A stretch of 64,000 nt of DNA, from contig CM049306.1 in the NCBI GenBank assembly GCA_026874595.1, positions 87,061,142-87,125,141 of the forward strand, written 5' to 3'. The DNA comes from Sipunculus nudus. Lineage: Eukaryota > Annelida > Sipuncula > Golfingiida > Sipunculidae. How positions within the stretch are numbered: the first letter of the stretch is position 1; the number at the start of each line of letters is the position of its first letter. Made by a program: the position numbers and the translations under genes. Positions 61,205-64,000 of the stretch are shown one piece after another. Below the pieces are notes generated by a model, which saw only the letters and a program-made list of their open reading frames with translations, was not told where the DNA came from and made no database searches.

Positions 61205-61830
61205 CAGTCGAGTTCAAACTATTCGAGTGCGAGTCCAGGCTTCTGGAGTCAGAGTCATTTGGAACTCGAGTCCCAGTCTAAAATAAATCTCCTTGTTTAA
61301 ATAAATTTAAAACGAAAATTTGAGATTATAATGTCCAATTTTTTCGGGGACTCGGACTTGGAGGCCCTGGACTCGGACTTTACTCAGACTTGGAAGTCAG
61401 GACTAAAGATGTCGGGCAGAGACCATCTCGATTACAAGAAAAAAAGACTGTCCCATAAAGTAAGACATTCAGATGGGGAACACAAGCACATATTGAGACT
61501 AAGGACAGTATATACAAAACTTTGTCCCTGTGCATCAAACCAAAAGCATGAGCAAATAATAACAGAAATATCCATCACGCATCACCTTTATACTTGCAGT
61601 TTCGGCCATTTGGACCGTATTGACCAGTTTACCCAGTTATTCCCAGATATCCAACTTAAAGTGTTTAAAATAGATATATTTATACTGGACTCGGACTTGG
61701 ACTCGGTTTTAAAAGACTCGGAATCGAAGGCGGTGGACTTGGACTCGAACCTAAAAGATTTGGACTTGGATTCGGGTGATTTGCTGTTAGATTTGCACTT
61801 GGACTCGGATGATGTGGACTCGACTTCAAC
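61205..61830. repeat. GGACTC/GGACTT hexamer-derived repeat
   Basis: GAGTCC-type words (61205-61280) are followed by the same words in opposite orientation, GGACTCGGACTTGG (61350-61400 and 61686-61815). They keep frames open on both strands: a 185-codon ATG frame at 61331-61888 (D/S/L-rich) and a minus frame at 61848-61588 (S/K-rich). This is composition, not evidence for a protein. Confidence 0.6.
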
Positions 61831-61883
61831 ATTGGGTGGCCTGCACAAGCTAACTAATGGTTATCTTGTTCAAAATTATCATA

Positions 61884-62307
61884 CTTGAATCTTTAATAAA
61901 ATTCAGCTCACGATGCAGAGTTAAAACTTGGTATGTTTGGTCTTCTTATTTATTTATTTTTTTTAATTTTCTGTTCATATATAGTTTACAAATCAGTCTC
62001 GAGGAAGTCATAAACATATAATCCGCCTTGAACCTTTAGTATAATACGGAACTAATTACACCAATAATTCAAACCCGTCACCGTAACAGACCATAAATAT
62101 AAAGATTTGTTAGTAATTTTCTACTTTTGTACAAATGTCAAATAATACAGGGAAAGGGGAAAGTGACCGAAGCAAAGAAACATAACATTGGTTAGCTTAC
62201 ACATGCTTTTGACTTGAATCTTTAATAACATTCAACTCACAAGGCAGAGCTGACGCTTGGTATGTATAGTCTTATTTTTGGCATATTCTTTTCATAGTTT
62301 GCAAATG
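61884..62307 (+). repeat. Direct repeat pair, ~100 bp
   Basis: 61884-61998 and 62212-62307 share ACTTGAATCTTTAATAA, ATTCARCTCAC, GGCAGAG or TGCAGAG, CTTGGTATGT and CATA.AGTTT.CAAAT in order. The second copy lies in the loop of the long inverted repeat at 62000-62783. Confidence 0.65.
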
Positions 62308-62783
62308 TATAACAAACCTTAAGATTGTCTGGCATTGCATTTTTTGTCTTCTGGACTCTAGTCGGACCCGAGTTGGTCCAAGTACGGACGCGAGTAATAA
62401 ATCCTTGGCGTAGATCCTTAATCGGTTTAAATTATATCTTAAAAGAATCAAAGATCTTAGGTCAAGCAAATGACCCTATTAACAAGAAATCGTGTTTTCT
62501 TGTTGTGATGTGTCAGCATGCTTTTCACAAATAGTAATATTTGTTTGCTTTCTGTCACTTTCCCCTATACATCTATCCTCCATAAGGCGAAGTCTTTGTA
62601 GATATATAACTGTAAAATTTTCTTTATCAATTATCGTTTATTTTACATTTTTACAAAAGTAGAGGAGGGCTAATTTATCTTAATATTAATGCTCTTTTAC
62701 AATGTCGGGTTTGAATTATTGGCGTAATTAGTTCCGTAATGTACATAAGGTTGAAGGCGGATTATATGTTTATGACTTCCTCG
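62000..62783. mobile_element. Long inverted-repeat element, nested in a direct repeat
   Basis: The outer 30 bases at 62000-62029 and 62754-62783 are perfect inverted copies (core GTCATAAACATATAATCCGC). Similarity continues inward through GGAACTAATTAC, CCAATAATTCAAACCCG, CTACTTTTGTA and GGGGAAAGTGAC, making arms of about 160-200 bp around a ~350-bp loop. No transposase and no clear target duplication. Confidence 0.75.
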
Positions 62784-64000
62784 GGAATTGTATATATTGA
62801 TCTATCAGCAGACTAAATTTAACTATCACACAGATAATGGTCTGTATTGTAGAGGAACTATTAACTACAGTTGCACGAGCTGTTGCTATGTAACCGTAAC
62901 CATGAAAGCGCTTTACCCCAGGCTCCCATTATTTATAATAAAATGATATCTAGGTTTCGGGGGATTGGGGATTTATGCGGATTTATCCCTGGAAAGCAAT
63001 TTAGTTTGACAAATGAAACTCAGATCACATCAAGAGAATTGCTATAAGATAGTCTCTCACTACTTGAAAGGGAACGTGGCCGTTTTTGCAATATCCTTGT
63101 GGTGTTGGCATAGGGTTTTCACGGAATGTTTCTTCCACGACGAGTGGGTTTAATATCTCTTTTCCTTCGTATCCAATTGGCACGTACACCTCGCCACCTG
63201 GTATCCATCATGGCGCCGCCATGAGGGAGCGTTTCTGTTTATTAATGTAGATTAAACCAACCAGCATATAAATACAGAAGCAAATCTCTCGTGTAGCCTG
63301 TCACGAATGCCGTCGTTTAGGCCTTTGGTAAAGAGGGTGTGTGTTAGTTTTTCGAACATATGGAAGTATAGTTGAACGTGTCTGAAAGACCACCTGCCTA
63401 ATAAGATCGCCTCTCCGATACGACCAACCTTGAGTGAACGAAAAAATGGCTATTCCGACGGGTGATCTTACTACACACATTTTACTGTATATCAAAGGCT
63501 AGCTATAATTAACATTACAGTTGCTCGGCAATGTATTTCAGTTTATTTGTGCTCATCTCTGTAAGAAATGAATAATCTGTGAGAAAATCACAGTCGCGAA
63601 TTTCTACATTTGGATTGAAAAAATTATTTAAATTTTTCTTTCTGCCAGCAACGAGACAGGTTGTTCTATGGGTTAAATATATATGATATCTAAATGCAAG
63701 ATGAATGAAACCAGGCTTTCTCTGTTTCAGTCCAGTTTTGATAAGTGTCTGTATTCAAATTTTCTTACTTACAAAATAACGAAGAAAATTCCACCTGATA
63801 AGCTTAAAATTCAACCATGCTTCAAAGTCTAGAAAAAGGTGTTTTTTCCCTCGAATATTAATTTATATAGTTCCCATTTCTTATAGCTACCATGATCTTC
63901 TTTCAGTTTACAGCGCCCCCTACACGTCACAGGGCTTAACCTGTTCTATTAGCAGAATATTTGAGTGTGACATAAAACTGTCCATATTCATTCTATGAGT
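62784..64000. other. Non-coding stretch, no gene seen
   Basis: A short palindrome CATGGCGCCGCCATG is at about 63209-63223. No coding segment or RNA gene recognised to the end of the window. Confidence 0.45.

Noticed and set aside
60873-61217. Lys/Glu-rich minus frame and Phe/Leu-rich plus frame
   Set aside because: Both are readings of the polypyrimidine tract and poly-G runs.
61331-61888. 185-codon ATG frame, acidic and Ser/Leu-rich
   Set aside because: Generated by the GGACTC/GGACTT repeat. The opposite strand is also open there. Kept only as a low-interest finding.
1-64000. CRISPR arrays, operons, rRNA or bacterial regulatory sites
   Set aside because: No regularly spaced identical repeats with unique spacers and no prokaryotic gene arrangement; the sequence is eukaryotic.

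Overview
This window looks like intergenic and intronic DNA from an animal nuclear genome, most likely a lophotrochozoan and probably a bivalve or other mollusc. The organism call is an inference. It rests on sparse coding, AT-rich non-coding DNA, abundant (TA)n and (GA)n runs, poly-G stretches, many short non-autonomous transposons, tRNA-derived SINE heads, LINE tails, and a receptor closest to the alpha-1 adrenergic type. No bacterial gene organisation, operon or CRISPR array is present.

One protein-coding gene is clearly supported. A large exon on the minus strand (14818-15805) encodes the N-terminus through transmembrane helix 6 of a class A aminergic GPCR of alpha-1 adrenergic type. It ends at a canonical donor, GTGAGT, inside a Gly codon just after TM6. 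This is where vertebrate ADRA1 genes carry their intron. TM7 and the tail must lie at lower coordinates; I could not find them between 1 and 14800, so most or all of that stretch may be intron or the missing exon may lie outside the window. Two promoter-like clusters on the plus strand (CCAAT/CRE/TATA at 18.27-18.36 kb and CRE/E-box/TATA at 21.06-21.08 kb) lie upstream of the receptor, but I cannot tie them to any gene.

The rest is repeat-rich. From left to right: a 693-bp element with 3-bp TAA duplications and GCGAC-type internal repeats (1.08-1.77 kb); microsatellites and a cluster of small palindromes (6.4-8.0 kb); a tandem array of ~340-bp units each centred on GGTGGCGCCACC (9.6-12.4 kb) with a solo relative at 55.6 kb; 'ggcggatccagg'-type elements (17.2-17.7, 58.3 and 60.9 kb); a composite of GGTTC-rich modules and a 45-bp satellite (25.6-26.5 kb); LINE tails (27.2 and 32.4 kb); SINE heads (23.0, 33.1, 44.9 and 54.0 kb); long inverted repeats at 27.7, 30.2, 42.5 and 62.0 kb; a tandem 270-bp duplication (34.6-35.2 kb); a pogo-like TIR remnant (40.5 kb); and a hAT-like MITE with a perfect 8-bp target duplication (51.85-52.25 kb).

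I see no convincing undescribed gene system. The most unusual structures are the 340-bp array with its terminal hairpin, the GGTTC/45-bp composite, the nested inverted and direct repeats at 61.9-62.8 kb, and the palindrome cluster at 7.8 kb. All pairwise comparisons were made by eye.
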